A stretch of 64,000 bases of DNA from Lentilactobacillus otakiensis DSM 19908 = JCM 15040 (GCF_001434145.1 NZ_AZED01000011.1:310667-374666); one strand, 5' to 3'. Shown: positions 1-8,923, counted from the stretch's first letter. The notes: generated by a model not told the origin, from the sequence alone. A program made the numbers and translations.

Positions 1-384
1 AAAGATCGTTTGAAAAATGGTGACTACAACTGCTCCAAGGAACTAACGTTATCGATGTTCAGTGGCAAATGGAAACTGGTTATCTTATTTTACCTGGGAA
101 CTGACGGTGCCTACCGGTTCAATGAACTGATGCGGTTGCTGCCCAAAGTCACTCACAAAGTGTTGACCAACCAGCTTCGAGAAATGGAAGAAGATGAGTT
201 GATCACCCGCCATGTTGAATCAGGTCCACGGACAAAAGTGACATACGAAATCACGGCTCTCGGTCAATCTCTAATGCCGATTGCCAATCAAATGTATGAA
301 TGGGGAGAAAAACGCATTCAGGAACTCCAAGTCACGCCACAATTTAGTGTTAATGAAGAAGTTAGTCGGGAGGCCGCCAAATGA
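1..384 (+). CDS. HxlR-family transcriptional regulator (5' end at window edge)
   Basis: A winged-helix DNA-binding protein of the HxlR type. The diagnostic N-terminal pattern is visible: a Cys in NCSKE followed by FSGKWKLVILFYL, then RFNELMRLLP, the recognition-helix region VTHKVLTNQLREMEEDELI and a wing ending in YEITALGQSL. HxlR proteins are small dimeric sensors of redox or electrophile stress, often through the N-terminal Cys. The reading frame is open to base 1; a TTG at 10 could start it, but no ribosome site is visible in the few upstream bases, so the true start may lie outside the window. The stop overlaps the next gene by 4 bases (ATGA), so the two are translationally coupled. Family call is secure; the target is unknown. 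Confidence 0.85.
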   Translation, partial: KDRLKNGDYNCSKELTLSMFSGKWKLVILFYLGTDGAYRFNELMRLLPKVTHKVLTNQLREMEEDELITRHVESGPRTKVTYEITALGQSLMPIANQMYEWGEKRIQELQVTPQFSVNEEVSREAAK

Positions 385-872
385 CATACTCAAGAACCGA
401 AGCAATCGAACTAGTGAATATGTGTATGATTTATAACGAACAGACCAAGGAGGTTCTGATCGAAGATAAAACCGACGTGGCATGGAAATTTGGTCACACC
501 TTTCCTGGGGGTCACGTTGAAAAAGGTGAAAGCTTATATGATGGCATGGTTCGCGAAGTTTTGGAAGAAACTGGGCTAACCGTAAAGAACCTGGAGTCAT
601 GTGGAACTGTCGAATGGTTCAATGACAAACCAGCCTATCGTCGTGTGGGTTTTCTATACAGAACCAATGATTTTTCTGGCGAACTCAAGCAATCTGAAGA
701 AGGTAAAAACTACTGGCTGCCACTCAAAGATTTGAATGAGCAAAACACCGCTGAAAGTTTTATGAAATTCCTCAAAATCTTCACTGATCCCCACACGGTT
801 GATGCGACCTCGCCGGTTATGAATGGATCACTAACCATAATCCCCAAAAACGACCTCGGGGACAAATCGTAA
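381..872 (+). CDS. NUDIX hydrolase
   Basis: A 163-residue pyrophosphohydrolase acting on nucleoside diphosphates linked to another moiety. The complete Nudix box GX5EX7REUXEEXGU runs from Gly44 to Leu66 (GGHVEKGES then REVLEETGL), with the metal-binding Glu cluster intact. The surrounding sequence (NMCMIYN at the start, TFPGGHVEKGE before the box) resembles MutT/8-oxo-dGTP diphosphatase-type members, but substrate cannot be read from sequence. It overlaps the HxlR gene by 4 bases and is probably co-transcribed, which suggests the regulator controls or senses conditions linked to nucleotide damage; that is inference. Confidence 0.9.
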   Translation: MTYSRTEAIELVNMCMIYNEQTKEVLIEDKTDVAWKFGHTFPGGHVEKGESLYDGMVREVLEETGLTVKNLESCGTVEWFNDKPAYRRVGFLYRTNDFSGELKQSEEGKNYWLPLKDLNEQNTAESFMKFLKIFTDPHTVDATSPVMNGSLTIIPKNDLGDKS

Positions 873-917
873 TATAATAAAGTTGTCATCCGAATCATTA
901 CCACGAGGAGGTGCAAC

Positions 918-1811
918 ATGAAAAATTATTTAATTATTTATAATGGCAATGCAGGTAAAAGTGATAATGAAACAATTGCCCAGCACGCCAAGGCTTTGTT
1001 GGAAAACAACGGTAAGACCGTCACACTCTCTAAGACCAAATCCCGTGACGATGCGGTCGAGCAGGCACAAAAGTCAACCGAGAAATATAATTGCCTCATC
1101 ACAATTGGGGGTGATGGCTCTATCAATACCGCTTGCGAAGGCTTTCTAAAAGCGGGAAAATCAATTCCACTGGGCATTATTCCTGGCGGTACCATCAACA
1201 ATTTTGCTCGAGCACTGAACATCCCACTCAATACTGATCAAGCCATTAATAACCTGCTGGATGGGACGCCGGCAGCCGTTGACCTGGGAGCTGTTGGTGA
1301 AACACCGATGGTCAGTAGTCTGACGCTTGGCCGTTTGGCGGACATCGCTCGAAACGTCAAGGATGATGAGAAGAAAAAGTTTGGTAAAATCGTTTATTTG
1401 ATCAAGGGATTCAAGGAATTATTTACCAACCGTTCCTATAAGTTAAAAGTGACCGCCAACGACCGTTCAGAAGTCTTGCGGGCACAAATTCTCCTGATTA
1501 CGACGACTAACTCCGTTGGCGGCTTCATTGCCTTTAACCCCGAGGCATCGTATGATGACGACACCCTCCACGTGTTTCTGTTAAAGAGCTTTACCCCAAT
1601 GAAGTTGCTCACCTACTTGAGATATTTCATCACCGGCAATCTGAAAAATGCCAAAGGAGTACGTTACTTTAAAACTAAAACCGTTAAAATCGAAAACTTA
1701 TCAAAACGTGATATTCAAGCAAGAATTGATGGGGATCCGGCAATGTCACTTCCAATTACGGTGGCAATTAAGAAAAACTTTTTGAATGTCATGGTACCCA
1801 AATCATCATAG
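918..1811 (+). CDS. Diacylglycerol kinase-family lipid kinase
   Basis: A 297-residue soluble lipid kinase of the DagK/YegS/BmrU family, which phosphorylates diacylglycerol or related lipids so they re-enter phospholipid synthesis. Visible signatures are the nucleotide-binding GGDGSIN at residues 64-70 and PGGTINNFAR at about 89-98, matching the family's GGDGT and GTxNDxAR motifs. The C-terminal beta-sandwich region carries FNPEASYDDDTLHVFLL, also typical. An AGGAGG-type ribosome site sits just before the ATG. It lies 45 bases after the NUDIX gene and may share its transcript. The exact lipid substrate is not determinable. Confidence 0.9.
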   Translation: MKNYLIIYNGNAGKSDNETIAQHAKALLENNGKTVTLSKTKSRDDAVEQAQKSTEKYNCLITIGGDGSINTACEGFLKAGKSIPLGIIPGGTINNFARALNIPLNTDQAINNLLDGTPAAVDLGAVGETPMVSSLTLGRLADIARNVKDDEKKKFGKIVYLIKGFKELFTNRSYKLKVTANDRSEVLRAQILLITTTNSVGGFIAFNPEASYDDDTLHVFLLKSFTPMKLLTYLRYFITGNLKNAKGVRYFKTKTVKIENLSKRDIQARIDGDPAMSLPITVAIKKNFLNVMVPKSS

Positions 1812-1814
1812 TAC

Positions 1815-1853
1815 GAAAAAATCGTCAACCACGAAATGTGATTGACGATTTTT
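1815..1853. terminator. Bidirectional terminator between lipid kinase and aldehyde dehydrogenase
   Basis: The inverted repeat AAAATCGTCAA / TTGACGATTTT is flanked by A-rich and T-rich tracts on its two sides, so it can end transcripts from both convergent genes. Confidence 0.8.
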
Positions 1854-1873
1854 AAAATCTATTTATCTTGTAA

Positions 1874-3298
1874 TTATTCTTCTGGATCAACTGCAACCAA
1901 TCCACCAGCAAGGTTACCCATGTTAGGCTTGTCGGTCTTAACGATCAACTGTTCGTTAACAAAGGCCATCTGACCGATGTGACTCATTTCACGGCCGTAA
2001 CCTGAAAGTTTAACACCACCGAATGGTAACTCAGGTAATGTTGACATAAAGTTGTTAACAAATACCATGCCAGTTTCGATTTGTGATGCAACTTCGGCAC
2101 CGTGATCAGCATCGCCGGCAAAGACGATTCCGCCAAGTCCATAAGGGTTGTCGTTAGCAAGATCAATTGCTTCTTGCTCACTGTGAACCTTGTAAACAGC
2201 AGCGATTGGGCCAAACATTTCTTCGCTGTATGCTGGGTTATCTTTAGAAATATCAGTCAAAATTGTTGGCATGAAGAATTGACCTGGTAAGTCGATGTGT
2301 TCATTACCATAAACAACTTTGGCACCAGCGGCGATCGCGTCGTCCAATTGCTTTTGAAGTTTGTTCTTTGATTTCTCAGTATTCATTGGAGCTAAAGTAG
2401 TCTTAGGGTCCATTGGATCGCCAGGCTTCAAAGCAGCAAACTTCTTCTTCAAATTATCAACGAATTCATCGTAAACATTGTCCATGACGATGAATCGCTT
2501 GGATGAAGTACATACTTGGCCGTCATTGTAAATCCGTGCACGCCATGCAATATCGTTGACGTCATCCATATTAGCATCACCCAATACGATGAATGGATCC
2601 ATACCGCCAAGTTCCATTGTGTTCTTCTTGAGTGCTTTACCAGCAGCTCCGGCAACGGCTGTACCGCCACGTTCAGAACCAGTTAAAGCGACACCTTGAA
2701 CACGAGGATCATCAATTGCTTCAGTAACCTGATCGTATGAAAGGAAGAGGTTGGTCAATGCGCCTTTTGGTGCGCCAGCTTCAGCAACCACGTCAGCAAA
2801 CATTTTAGCTGAAGTTGGTGTATTGGCAGCGTGCTTTAAGATCATTGGGTTTCCTACCATGAAGTTAGGTGCAAATACACGCATAATTTGATAGTAAGGG
2901 AAGTTCCATGGTTCAACCATCATGACAACACCAGTTGCGTGATGTTGAATTTCAGCATCACCGGTTGCGATGGTATCGATCTTTTCGGGCTTCAATAAAT
3001 CTTCACCATGATCTGCGAACCAATCGGCGATGATGGCAACAAGCTCAACTTCACCTTTTGATTCGCCAATCAATTTACCCATGTCGACCGTGCAGGCCTC
3101 AGCTAATTCATCTGAGTGCTCACGCAACTTTGCGGCAACATTGTGAAGGATCTTAGCTCTCTCAGAAATATCTTGTTTCTTCATTGATTCATATAAATCG
3201 TGACCAGTTGCCAATGCAGACTGCAACTCATCCTCGGTAGCAAATGGATACTCCTTTACAACTTCATTGTTGTAAGGATTAACTGTACGATATGCCAT
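1874..3298 (-). CDS. gabD: NAD(P)-dependent aldehyde (succinate-semialdehyde type) dehydrogenase
   Basis: A 474-residue aldehyde dehydrogenase that oxidises an aldehyde to the acid through a thiohemiacetal on Cys. Motifs in order: PWNFP at 130-134, the TGSERGG dinucleotide turn near 206, the general-base Glu229 in MELGG, and catalytic Cys263 in GQVCTSSKR. The full-length match and the N-terminal TVNPYNNEVVKEYP favour the succinate-semialdehyde dehydrogenase branch common in lactic acid bacteria, but these enzymes are promiscuous, so the substrate is tentative. An AGGAGG site lies just upstream of the ATG and a good sigma-A promoter lies about 75 bases further up. It is monocistronic, ending at a bidirectional terminator. 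Confidence 0.9.
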   Translation of the reverse strand: MAYRTVNPYNNEVVKEYPFATEDELQSALATGHDLYESMKKQDISERAKILHNVAAKLREHSDELAEACTVDMGKLIGESKGEVELVAIIADWFADHGEDLLKPEKIDTIATGDAEIQHHATGVVMMVEPWNFPYYQIMRVFAPNFMVGNPMILKHAANTPTSAKMFADVVAEAGAPKGALTNLFLSYDQVTEAIDDPRVQGVALTGSERGGTAVAGAAGKALKKNTMELGGMDPFIVLGDANMDDVNDIAWRARIYNDGQVCTSSKRFIVMDNVYDEFVDNLKKKFAALKPGDPMDPKTTLAPMNTEKSKNKLQKQLDDAIAAGAKVVYGNEHIDLPGQFFMPTILTDISKDNPAYSEEMFGPIAAVYKVHSEQEAIDLANDNPYGLGGIVFAGDADHGAEVASQIETGMVFVNNFMSTLPELPFGGVKLSGYGREMSHIGQMAFVNEQLIVKTDKPNMGNLAGGLVAVDPEE

Positions 3299-3369
3299 TA
3301 TATAACCTCCTAAAATTTGGATAAATCTGCAACGTCATAAATCAAACAGACATTTCAACATCCAAATAT

Positions 3370-3398
3370 AGAATATCATGTCATGAAAACAGTTACAA
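3370..3398 (-). promoter_or_regulatory. Promoter of the aldehyde dehydrogenase gene
   Basis: On the minus strand TTGTAA (3393-3398) and TATTCT (3370-3375) are separated by exactly 17 bases. The spacer ends in the palindrome TCATGACATGA, which could be an operator. The rest of the 3299-3489 gap holds no gene. Confidence 0.6.
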
Positions 3399-3489
3399 CC
3401 AAATGCATTGTGATTTTCAAAATGGTTAATCAGGTCAATAGTGTATATGTGTGTCTTATGAAAACTACTTATATTTCACAAGAGCATAA

Positions 3490-4839
3490 TTAAGCTTCAG
3501 CCGGATCCCTCTTAGTATCTTTGATCATAAATACCAAGAAGATGGCAATAATTTCCAAGATAAGAAAAGTAAGGAAGACAGCGTTAAAGTTACGATTACC
3601 TAGAACAACTGTCGCAATCACAATCGCCGTTGACCCCATAATTTGTCGAATCGTGGCAATAATTGAGGACCCATGAGGGATCAAATCATTGGTTAACGAG
3701 TTCGCACCCAACGTCGTCGCCGGCATCATTGCAAATGCATTTCCGGACTCAATAATGATTGAGCAAATAACGGCAATCCAGATACTTTTAAGGCCGGACA
3801 ATACTAACAATGCAGCCCATCCTACGATGAATAAGCCAAAGCCAATCATGATGACCGGCTTAAAACCAATTCGGTCAGCTAAACGACCGCTACGCCGGTT
3901 GAGCCATGACAGAATTGCCGCAGCCGGAACCAGTGATAATCCTGACCACAGAGGAGTTAACCCCAGCACTTGTTGATAATACAAAGGCATAATAATTGTG
4001 ACTGTAATCAATGACATGTATGACAGTGAAGTCAGTGCAACCCCTAGGTCAAAGTTAGTAATTGAAAGAATGTCCAGTCGTAGCAATGGTTGTGGCATTT
4101 TCAACTGACGACGAACAAACAGAGTCAAAAGAATGAGCGACACAATCAGAATTCCCCAGTTGAAGTAACTGGTAGCCGTCATATGCGAGATCTCATTGAT
4201 AAAGTACAGCAAGCCAATGATCCCAAGCGACATGAAAACAGAAATAAAGTCGAATCGGGTCGACTCAATCTTCAGTGGACTAATAACAGTCTTGAGTGCA
4301 AGCAAAAAGACCACAGTCAACGTAATCAGGAAAAACGCAAAAATTGCTTCCCAAGGAAAGAACTGCAACAGGACACCAGAGATAATTGGTCCAACCGCTA
4401 GAGCAGATCCCATAACTAATCCGACAGTCCCCATGACAGACCCACGGTGATCAGCTGGAGTGATCTCAAGAATGATTGACTGATAAGATGGGAATAAAAC
4501 ACCCACACTGAATCCTTCCATCAGGCGTCCAAGCATCATTATCAGAAAATTAGGTGCCCAAATAATAATCAGTGTTCCGACAACGAAGTTCACCAATAGT
4601 GACAAATATAATGGCTTAAACTTAAAATTCTTCATCAACCAGGGTGACAATGGCATAACCACCGACATGATCAACATGAACCCTGTAGTTAGCCAAGCAA
4701 TGGTACTCGCTGGTAAATTAAAATACTTCATAAATGTCGGATAAGCCGTCGACAATGACGACTGACTAATCGACATAGTAAATGTTCCAAGCAGTAAAGT
4801 GGCAACAAACCATTTCCGGCTTTTCTCTGTTAATTCCAA
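3490..4839 (-). CDS. MFS transporter, drug:H+ antiporter type
   Basis: A 449-residue polytopic membrane protein of the major facilitator superfamily. It begins with a short cytosolic segment and a hydrophobic helix containing FTMSISQSSLSTAYP, then GRLMEGFSVGVLFPSYQSIILEITP, the equivalent of the motif-A/B/C region of EmrB/QacA-type exporters (GRxxxGxxxG...P), and GPIISGVLLQFFPWEAIFAF, the motif-C antiporter signature region. About twelve to fourteen hydrophobic segments are visible. Drug efflux is the family's usual role but the substrate here is unknown. It is separated from the upstream stress-protein gene by a strong terminator, so it has its own promoter or depends on read-through. Confidence 0.85.
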   Translation of the reverse strand: MELTEKSRKWFVATLLLGTFTMSISQSSLSTAYPTFMKYFNLPASTIAWLTTGFMLIMSVVMPLSPWLMKNFKFKPLYLSLLVNFVVGTLIIIWAPNFLIMMLGRLMEGFSVGVLFPSYQSIILEITPADHRGSVMGTVGLVMGSALAVGPIISGVLLQFFPWEAIFAFFLITLTVVFLLALKTVISPLKIESTRFDFISVFMSLGIIGLLYFINEISHMTATSYFNWGILIVSLILLTLFVRRQLKMPQPLLRLDILSITNFDLGVALTSLSYMSLITVTIIMPLYYQQVLGLTPLWSGLSLVPAAAILSWLNRRSGRLADRIGFKPVIMIGFGLFIVGWAALLVLSGLKSIWIAVICSIIIESGNAFAMMPATTLGANSLTNDLIPHGSSIIATIRQIMGSTAIVIATVVLGNRNFNAVFLTFLILEIIAIFLVFMIKDTKRDPAEA

Positions 4840-4869
4840 GATGAGTTCCCCCCTATATATACATTTACG

Positions 4870-4906
4870 AAAACAGGATCGGAAATAAGATTTCCGATCC
4901 TGTTTT
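4870..4906 (-). terminator. Terminator after mntH-usp
   Basis: A perfect 16-base stem (AAAACAGGATCGGAAA and its complement) with a 5-base loop and a T-tail in the minus direction lies immediately downstream of the stress-protein gene. Confidence 0.85.
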
Positions 4907-4953
4907 TGATTACGAACACTTAATTCTTGTACAACAGTAGTTTGTTGATAATT

Positions 4954-5403
4954 TTAACGCACAGTCATAACTGAGATCGGAGCATACTTAGACATATATG
5001 CAGCTTGTGAGCCAAAGTATTTCCGAACGCCAGTTTTAGAAAGCGAACCGATAATTAACAAATCAGCATTGGTAGCAGGGATAACCTGTTTAACGATGGT
5101 CTCACCAGGATCTCCCTCATCAATAATCGTATCAACTTCCTTAACACCTGCACGCAAAGCTAATTGGCGATATTCCTCAATATGCTTTGCAAGTGCAGAA
5201 CGTTCACCATGAACAAAATCCTTATTCAATGCTTGAAACACGTTAACCTTATCGTCTTCCAAAATTGAAGTAATGAATAAATGAGCATCTGATTGGCGAG
5301 CTTGTGAAATCGCATAACGGAATGCTAATTGTGCATCAGGTGAATCATCAACACCAACTAAAATTCTATGAAATCTTGTATGTGGAGTATTATCATTTTG
5401 CAT
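4954..5403 (-). CDS. Universal stress protein (UspA family)
   Basis: A 149-residue cytosolic protein of the UspA fold. It opens with the typical RILVGVDDSPDAQLAFRYA strand-helix and ends with LLIIGS...GSQAAYMSKYAPISVMTVR. The nucleotide-binding motif G-x2-G-x9-G-S/T is incomplete, because the residue after GSLS is not Gly, so ATP binding is uncertain. Its gene follows mntH by 28 bases on the same strand with no terminator between, so it is most likely co-transcribed with the manganese importer. The role is probably metal or acid stress support; this is inference. Confidence 0.9.
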   Translation of the reverse strand: MQNDNTPHTRFHRILVGVDDSPDAQLAFRYAISQARQSDAHLFITSILEDDKVNVFQALNKDFVHGERSALAKHIEEYRQLALRAGVKEVDTIIDEGDPGETIVKQVIPATNADLLIIGSLSKTGVRKYFGSQAAYMSKYAPISVMTVR

Positions 5404-5431
5404 CTAATCTGACCCTCCTTCTGACTATATC

Positions 5432-7033
5432 TTACTCTTTATCCTTTTTACTTTCATCATAATGCTCAGCAGTTGTTTCGAAACGTTGAGGCATCTTGTT
5501 TCTGCTTGAGAACATGTCATACATGGTCCAGAGAAGCAAAGCAACAATTGCAACGATAATTACATAAGCAATGGTATGAGCAAGTGAAACTTGGCCTGCA
5601 GAAGGATTATCACCAAAGAAACTTGTAATGTTGTCAGGAAGTCCCTTCATGTTAAGGAATGTCAAAGCCAATACTGAGATCCAGCCAAGTACCTTAACCC
5701 AAAGTGTGTTCTTGAAACGATCTCCCATTTCTTTAGCATTATCGGTCATCATCAGCAATGGAAGCATTGAGAATGGTAAAGCGAATGCCAGGAAGACCTG
5801 AGAGTTATTCATTAACGTGTTCAACGCCTCATGTTGCCTAATTGGTGATTCACCACTTGTCATAGCAACACAAATCAGAACAGGGATAACAGAAATCAAA
5901 CGAGTAACCAAACGACGAAGCCATAATGGCATCTTCATGTGGATGAAACCTTCCATAATAACTTGACCAGTTAAAGTACCAGTAATAGTTGAATTTTGAC
6001 CTGATGCCAGTAAAGCAACAGCAAACAAAATTGAAAGAATTCCTGATTTGGCAACTGCAATTAAGATACCGTTACTCAACATTGAAGTGTTTGACAAAGC
6101 GTCAAACAATCCGAAGAATGATGGATCCTTAACAGCACCAGTCTTGAACACAGCAACACCCATAACTAACAGAAGTGAGTTGATAACCCATGCGAATGAC
6201 AACTGGATGTTTGAATCCCAAGTTGAAAAACGAACAGTACGTGCAACATCTTCTTGATCATTGTGGTCAACTTTACGAGTTTGAGAAATTGCTGAATGCA
6301 GGTACAAGTTATGGGGCATAACAGTAGCACCAATGATACCTAAGGCACCGGTTAATGGTGTATCACCGTTAACGTGGTGTGCACTGGAGAAAGTTTCACC
6401 AGTAGGAATCAAGCCCTTGAACATTGCACCAAAGTTTGGTTCTGACAAAGCGACTTCATAAATGAAGACGAACAGAATTACCAGGATCAAGCAGACAACG
6501 ATGGCTTCAATTTTTCTAAAACCAACTTTAGTCAATAATAGCAGAAGTAAGACATCAAATACGGTAATAAATACGGCATACACTAGTGGAATATGGAACA
6601 GAAGATAAAGGGCAATCGCGGCACCAATAACTTCCGCAATATCGGTCGCCATAATAGCTAACTCGGTTAAGATCCATAACACAATTCCAAGTGTTTTACT
6701 GGTTCTGGCACGAATTGCTTGTGCTAAATCCATCTGAGACACAATACCCAGTTTAGCCGCCATATATTGCAATAACATGGCAATTAAACTCGATAGTAAG
6801 ATAACAGACATTAATAGGTATTCAAAATTTTGACCACCAGTAATTGAAGTTGACCAGTTACCTGGATCCATGTATCCAACGGCAACTAATGCACCAGGTC
6901 CTGAATACATAAATAGTGTTTTCCAGAATCCGCGTCCCTTTGGAACTTCAATTGTTCCATTAATTTCTTCCAACGAAGGACCATTTGCATAATGAATCAA
7001 ATGCTGCTTCTTTGGTTGTTTTTCCTTTGGCAT
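5432..7033 (-). CDS. mntH: NRAMP-family Mn2+/divalent metal transporter
   Basis: A 533-residue proton-coupled importer of Mn2+ and related divalent metals with about eleven membrane helices. The two metal-coordinating motifs of the family are intact: DPGN in TM1 (residues 56-59) and MPHN in TM6 (about 239-242). The ATG at 7033 is preferred over a TTG three bases earlier because AGGAGG is then 7 bases away. Lactobacilli accumulate manganese in place of superoxide dismutase, and several mntH paralogues per genome are usual. A probable MntR operator lies upstream and a universal stress gene follows in the same transcript. Confidence 0.95.
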   Translation of the reverse strand: MPKEKQPKKQHLIHYANGPSLEEINGTIEVPKGRGFWKTLFMYSGPGALVAVGYMDPGNWSTSITGGQNFEYLLMSVILLSSLIAMLLQYMAAKLGIVSQMDLAQAIRARTSKTLGIVLWILTELAIMATDIAEVIGAAIALYLLFHIPLVYAVFITVFDVLLLLLLTKVGFRKIEAIVVCLILVILFVFIYEVALSEPNFGAMFKGLIPTGETFSSAHHVNGDTPLTGALGIIGATVMPHNLYLHSAISQTRKVDHNDQEDVARTVRFSTWDSNIQLSFAWVINSLLLVMGVAVFKTGAVKDPSFFGLFDALSNTSMLSNGILIAVAKSGILSILFAVALLASGQNSTITGTLTGQVIMEGFIHMKMPLWLRRLVTRLISVIPVLICVAMTSGESPIRQHEALNTLMNNSQVFLAFALPFSMLPLLMMTDNAKEMGDRFKNTLWVKVLGWISVLALTFLNMKGLPDNITSFFGDNPSAGQVSLAHTIAYVIIVAIVALLLWTMYDMFSSRNKMPQRFETTAEHYDESKKDKE

Positions 7034-7101
7034 CAAAGTACCTCCTTATGTTTTGTACAAAGCTTATTCTAGCATAGTTTTTACCGTTGTAAATCTATAT
7101 T

Positions 7102-7115
7102 TTTGGCAAACCTAA
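7102..7115 (-). promoter_or_regulatory. MntR/DtxR-type operator upstream of mntH
   Basis: On the minus strand TTAGGTTTGCCAAA resembles the TTAGGTTnrCCTAA box of DtxR-family manganese repressors. It sits just upstream of a plausible promoter (TTTACA, 16 bases, TAGAAT) for mntH, so manganese-dependent repression is likely. Confidence 0.55.
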
Positions 7116-7176
7116 CTTTGATTTTATAAGTGATAGATAAGGAGTTTTGGCATAGCAAGGAAGAAAACGGTTACCG

Positions 7177-7656
7177 TTATTTCTCATTTTTTTCACGAAT
7201 TATATTGAGTTGAGCCATAAATGTCGCAATGGTCTCCAAGTCAGTTTTGGAATAGTCATCAGCAAATTTAGCCAGTTGAGCTTCTTCTCGTTCATGATAA
7301 TCAGAATGAATTTGGTTGATTATCTGACCGGTTGTCGTTAGTTTTACAAAGGTATCTTTTTTATTATTAGATTGATGAAATTTTTCCACAAGTCCTTTGG
7401 CTGCAAGCTTATTAACAATTTTGGAAACTGCCCCTTGCGTCAATGCGACTTGGTCGACAATCGCAGAGATTTTCACACCATTATCTCTGGCTGCAGCCCG
7501 CATGATGTGAAGATCACTGATTGTTAAACTGGTGACGACATCGGCATCAAGTTGATCGTTATGTTTGATTGCGTCCAAGATAGAAGCATCGACATCATGA
7601 CTTCTGAAAGCTTCTAATTGTTCTTTGATGAGTTCAATTGAATTTTTCTTTTTCAT
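7177..7656 (-). CDS. MarR-family transcriptional regulator
   Basis: A 159-residue winged-helix repressor. The MarR core is visible: LTISDLHIMRAAARDNGVKISAIVDQVALTQGAVSKIVNKL (helices 3-4) and the wing ending in VKLTTTGQ. A longer reading frame starts at 7677, but the ATG at 7656 has a GAGG ribosome site 8 bases upstream and is preferred. That ribosome site is the centre of the palindrome ATTCCTCGGAAT, so repressor binding would cover it, suggesting autoregulation. The gene is divergent from a decayed NAD(P)H oxidoreductase, its probable former target. The ligand is unknown. Confidence 0.85.
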   Translation of the reverse strand: MKKKNSIELIKEQLEAFRSHDVDASILDAIKHNDQLDADVVTSLTISDLHIMRAAARDNGVKISAIVDQVALTQGAVSKIVNKLAAKGLVEKFHQSNNKKDTFVKLTTTGQIINQIHSDYHEREEAQLAKFADDYSKTDLETIATFMAQLNIIREKNEK

Positions 7657-7661
7657 TTTAA

Positions 7662-7727
7662 ATTCCTCGGAATACATATTGGCACTTTAGTGCATCTGTT
7701 TATACTAATTGTATTCCTCGGAATACA
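7662..7727. promoter_or_regulatory. Two MarR-type operator palindromes
   Basis: ATTCCTCGGAAT occurs at 7662-7673 and again, extended to TGTATTCCTCGGAATACA with 8-base arms, at 7710-7727. They lie between the MarR gene and the divergent pseudogene, spaced about 50 bases apart, and are best read as the binding sites of this MarR protein. Confidence 0.7.
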
Positions 7728-7770
7728 TTTTGAAAAGTAAAATAACACTAACTTGAAAAGAGGTATTTAT

Positions 7771-8009
7771 ATGAACTATGTACTTGTATTCGATCATCCT
7801 TACATGCTGACAGCCCGTCATAGTAGTGAACCCCACAACCAAAGTTACAGTGTTGCGGTTGCTCAACAATTGAATATTTACCGGCGCAAGGCCACACTGT
7901 TGACGTAATCGATTTGAATCGGGATGGGTTTGATCCGGTCATGCATGCAGAAGACGAATCCGCGAATAAACATCAAGCTGACTTGGACCAGATTCAGAAA
8001 TATCTGTGA
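7771..8009 (+). pseudogene. Decayed NAD(P)H (quinone) oxidoreductase
   Basis: An ATG with a good AGAGG site begins MNYVLVFDHPYMLTARHSS, the N-terminus of a flavodoxin-fold NAD(P)H dehydrogenase. The frame stops at 7906-7908. Shifting frame restores the family's next block: GHTVDVIDLNRDGFDPVM, then HAEDESANKHQADLDQIQKYL up to a stop at 8007-8009. Traces of the next conserved IFIYP and WWG blocks are readable in other frames up to about 8045, directly against the next gene. At least two frameshifts and loss of the C-terminal half make this non-functional. It was probably the gene repressed by the adjacent MarR protein. Confidence 0.75.
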
Positions 8010-8053
8010 TCTTTATCCGATAGACATATAATGATTGTTGGGGGGGTGACGTG

Positions 8054-8923
8054 ATGAGATCATTGCTTAAAGAAATCAATTTAACACTAATTTCAACCGT
8101 GTTTATGAGCAGCTGGCTAGCCATTATGCCCTCGGCTGCTACTCCCCCACTTGGAACCCACATCAAACTGAGCGCTATCCCTAATACCTGCGACCTCGGT
8201 GGTATTCGGGCAAAAAATGGGCAAAGGATTCGTTCGGGTCGACTCATTCGATCGGCAGCCCTCACCAAACTCAGTCATCATGATAAATGGGTCTTGAATA
8301 AACAGCACCATGTCAAAGTTGTTTTGGATTTTCGTTCCATTGGCGAAATCCATCAAGCTCCTGATAAAAAGCTGACTGGCAGTCACTATCACCGGTTAAG
8401 TGTGATGTCTGATCCAAATTTTGGGGTCCACACCACCTCGCAATATGCCGCCCAGTTAGCGGCGAAACAGCCGAATAACATGGAATTATTTTATCAAAAG
8501 ATGGTTCTTCAATCCCACAGTGTCAAAGCTTACAGGGCAATGTTCAACTATTTGCTCAAGCAAAAATCTGGTGCCGTCCTATATCACTGCACCTATGGTA
8601 AAGACCGCACTGGGATTGCGACCATGTTAATCCTGTCGAGTCTGGGAATTCCAAAAGCCACAATCATGAAGAACTATCTCGCTTCGAATAAATATTTGAA
8701 AGCAACGACCACAAAAGAATACAAACAAATGAAGCATTATACCCACAATCGCAAAGTATTGGTGAATCTCAAGCGATCCAAAACCGCCCATGCGGCATAT
8801 CTTAATGCCGCCTATGCCGCCGTTTATCATCGCTCAGGGTCGATGAAACATTATCTCAGCCATGAAATGAGGCTGTCGAAACACGATGTTCAGTTGCTTC
8901 GGCAAATGTATCTGACAAAATAA
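8054..8923 (+). CDS. Secreted tyrosine/dual-specificity protein phosphatase
   Basis: A 289-residue phosphatase of the LipA/PTP-like (Y_phosphatase3) family. The catalytic P-loop HCTYGKDRTG is at residues 178-187, with the Cys nucleophile and Arg intact. Upstream family blocks are CDLGGIRAKNGQRIRSGRLIRSAAL (about 46-70) and VVLDFRSIGEI. Residues 1-28 form a hydrophobic signal peptide ending near PSAA, so it is exported or membrane-anchored. The ATG at 8054 sits after a GGGGGGTGA ribosome site and follows an in-frame GTG at 8051. Related secreted phosphatases remove phosphate from tyrosine or phosphoinositides; the substrate is unknown. The gene is monocistronic and ends at a bidirectional terminator. 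Confidence 0.88.
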   Translation: MRSLLKEINLTLISTVFMSSWLAIMPSAATPPLGTHIKLSAIPNTCDLGGIRAKNGQRIRSGRLIRSAALTKLSHHDKWVLNKQHHVKVVLDFRSIGEIHQAPDKKLTGSHYHRLSVMSDPNFGVHTTSQYAAQLAAKQPNNMELFYQKMVLQSHSVKAYRAMFNYLLKQKSGAVLYHCTYGKDRTGIATMLILSSLGIPKATIMKNYLASNKYLKATTTKEYKQMKHYTHNRKVLVNLKRSKTAHAAYLNAAYAAVYHRSGSMKHYLSHEMRLSKHDVQLLRQMYLTK

